From: Polytrichum commune
Lineage: Eukaryota > Streptophyta > Polytrichopsida > Polytrichales > Polytrichaceae
Reading direction: 5' to 3'
Length of the DNA stretch: 64,000 bases
Assembly: GCA_950295325.1 (NCBI GenBank)
Contig: OX485804.1
Span: forward strand, 57,104,001-57,168,000
This document shows, piece after piece, positions 62,729 to 64,000 of the stretch. Position 1 is the stretch's first letter; the number at the start of each line of letters is the position of its first letter. The notes beneath the pieces are model-generated. The model was given only the letters and a program-made list of their open reading frames with translations. It did not search any database and had not been told where the DNA came from. A program made the translations under genes and the position numbers.

Positions 62729-63331
62729 TCAAACATCCTCAGGCCCTGTGATCTTTCTTTGTGTTTGTTCTTGTCCTTGGGCGCCCTCCTTGGATTCCTC
62801 GGCAAATCCATCCCGCACACCTTCTTTTGTTCCCTCTCTTTCAAATGTGGAGTCCTTGGGTTGGTTTGAAACAGTCATCGCTGCAAGCTTCTCTTGTGGG
62901 GCAATGTGTTGCATTCGAGGTGTCGACTTAAAATATATTCCATATAAAATGAGTTGCCCTCCTCCAAGCAGCATGCCTAGTCCATTGGGCACCTGCTCAG
63001 AAGAATTTGCAATATCAAATTGACACCCCAACTTTTCAAGTCGTGGATTTCCTCATTCGACCTAACATTAGTACTGCACTTGCTCATGCATGTCGTTGAT
63101 GAAAACTTCGAATTCTCTCATCAACTTTTTTGCCACTCAACCAATTGCTACCAAATGAGAATAGCTAGCTTTCAAGGCAATTTACAAAAAGGGGATTGAT
63201 TGACGTACTGCAATGAATATGTCCATTTCTGGAATAATTGCATAGGCCAACCAAACTGTGCCATTCAAGAAGATGAATAAGGAAAGAAGAAAGGGCATGT
63301 ACTCCACACTCTTTGTCTTGATCACCATCAT
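62729..63331 (-). CDS. SWEET sugar transporter, last two exons (5' part outside the window)
   Basis: The exons are complement(62729..62992) and complement(63209..63331), with an intron of 216 nt (GTACGT donor, AG acceptor), phase 0. The first encodes 41 residues with [20 protein letters not shown] and ends DIFIA, the sixth membrane segment of a SWEET. The second starts [20 protein letters not shown], the seventh segment, and then has a hydrophilic cytosolic tail of about 60 residues ([17 protein letters not shown] and on) ending GPEDV. SWEETs are bidirectional sugar uniporters with two three-helix MtN3 bundles and a linker helix. Both exons have intact frames and family-typical boundaries. 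The upstream exons were not found between 63332 and 64000, so they should lie past the right edge, or this is a 3' fragment. Confidence 0.9.
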
Positions 63332-64000
63332 CTGCCCCACTCAAAAAGGAGTTGTGTCCGATTAGGAAGACACACACACTAAACTCAACAAGACAAAATT
63401 AGTGGGTCAAAATCATTGTTGTAAGGGAACTGCAAGCTTGCCTTCAGTAGCTGCATTTGTATACAATGATAAATTATCACCAATCTCTCAAAAGGCACTT
63501 ATCAATTGGTTGGATTGGTGTATAGCATCCAAACGGCATTACCCACATATTATTATGTATAGCCCTACGTCTCATCTCACCCTGTGATGGCATCATTGAC
63601 TTGGATATATCAACGATGTCCAGTCAAATGGAAATGTCAATTTCGGCTCTTGAAAAGAGAGTTCCACCAAAAAATGCTAAGCTTCATATTCCCTCAACCT
63701 CTCTAAATACGAGTTTATGTTTCATGTAGACCTTCCCTCAACATTAAGACTTGGGCCGTTGTTTTTTAAGAATCACAACATGTTTTTTCGACCTTTGACT
63801 ATATTAGTCTCATGCGTAGGATGTAGGAGCATTAGGCTTAGCAATGTTATGTCAAACTCACATACGTTACACTGGGTTAGATTGTCAATCAATGTCTATG
63901 AGACAATTGTTGACCATTCTTTTGTAGCAAATAATTTTGTGATTCTAAAGCTACAATTTGAAGAGCACTTGTTTCAAAGATTGTGTGCATACCATGATAG
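63332..64000 (-). other. Probable SWEET intron, open at the window edge
   Basis: No SWEET exon was found here on the minus strand, although the preceding exon (containing the fifth membrane segment) should lie upstream. The frame at 63402-63587 on the plus strand has no recognised domain. Confidence 0.5.

Overview
The window looks like nuclear DNA of a land plant that makes stomata. It has low gene density, GT-AG spliced genes with short exons, GA/CT microsatellites, an AAACCCTAA telo-box, a Ty1/copia relic, hAT and Tc1/mariner-type relics, and many short inverted-repeat elements. The genes recognised are plant-specific or plant-type: an EPF/EPFL secreted peptide, a Rab5-type GTPase, a SWEET sugar transporter and a serine carboxypeptidase-like pseudogene. 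The sequence alone does not fix the species. Nothing points to an organelle, bacterium or virus.

Layout. 1-16,000 is AT-rich and repeat-dominated. It holds an interlocked foldback (4551-5618), a 756-bp element with perfect 25-bp terminal inverted repeats and flanking TA (6499-7254), a decayed copia gag-pol on the minus strand (8780-10330), a three-unit tandem repeat (12895-13720), a hAT transposase tail (13945-14156) and short inverted-repeat elements. 16,000-26,900 is a more GC-rich island with the complete three-exon EPF/EPFL gene (18008-20252, plus strand) and long non-coding flanks. 26,900-40,000 is again repeat-rich. It includes five 160-bp units that each contain a 33-bp hairpin (29431-30230), three copies of a GGGGTGGACTC-ended element and a GGGCATGGGTG minisatellite. 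40,795-42,430 holds a broken SCPL50-type carboxypeptidase whose exon start occurs three times.

45,315-47,919 (minus) is an intact seven-exon RABF2/Rab5 gene with promoter to about 48,450. 48,460-57,190 is mostly repeats. At 57,600 a gene starts that encodes a probable plastid transit peptide; its later exons are uncertain, and a foldback of about 730 bp lies just after its first exon. At the right edge, 62,729-63,331 (minus) carries the last two exons of a SWEET sugar transporter whose 5' part lies beyond the window.

The genes do not form one pathway. EPFL acts in secreted developmental signalling, RABF2 in endosomal traffic and SWEET in sugar efflux. Between them lies a layered set of mostly non-autonomous DNA transposons, many as inverted or tandem copies. 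Most short open frames in the window are chance frames in repeats.
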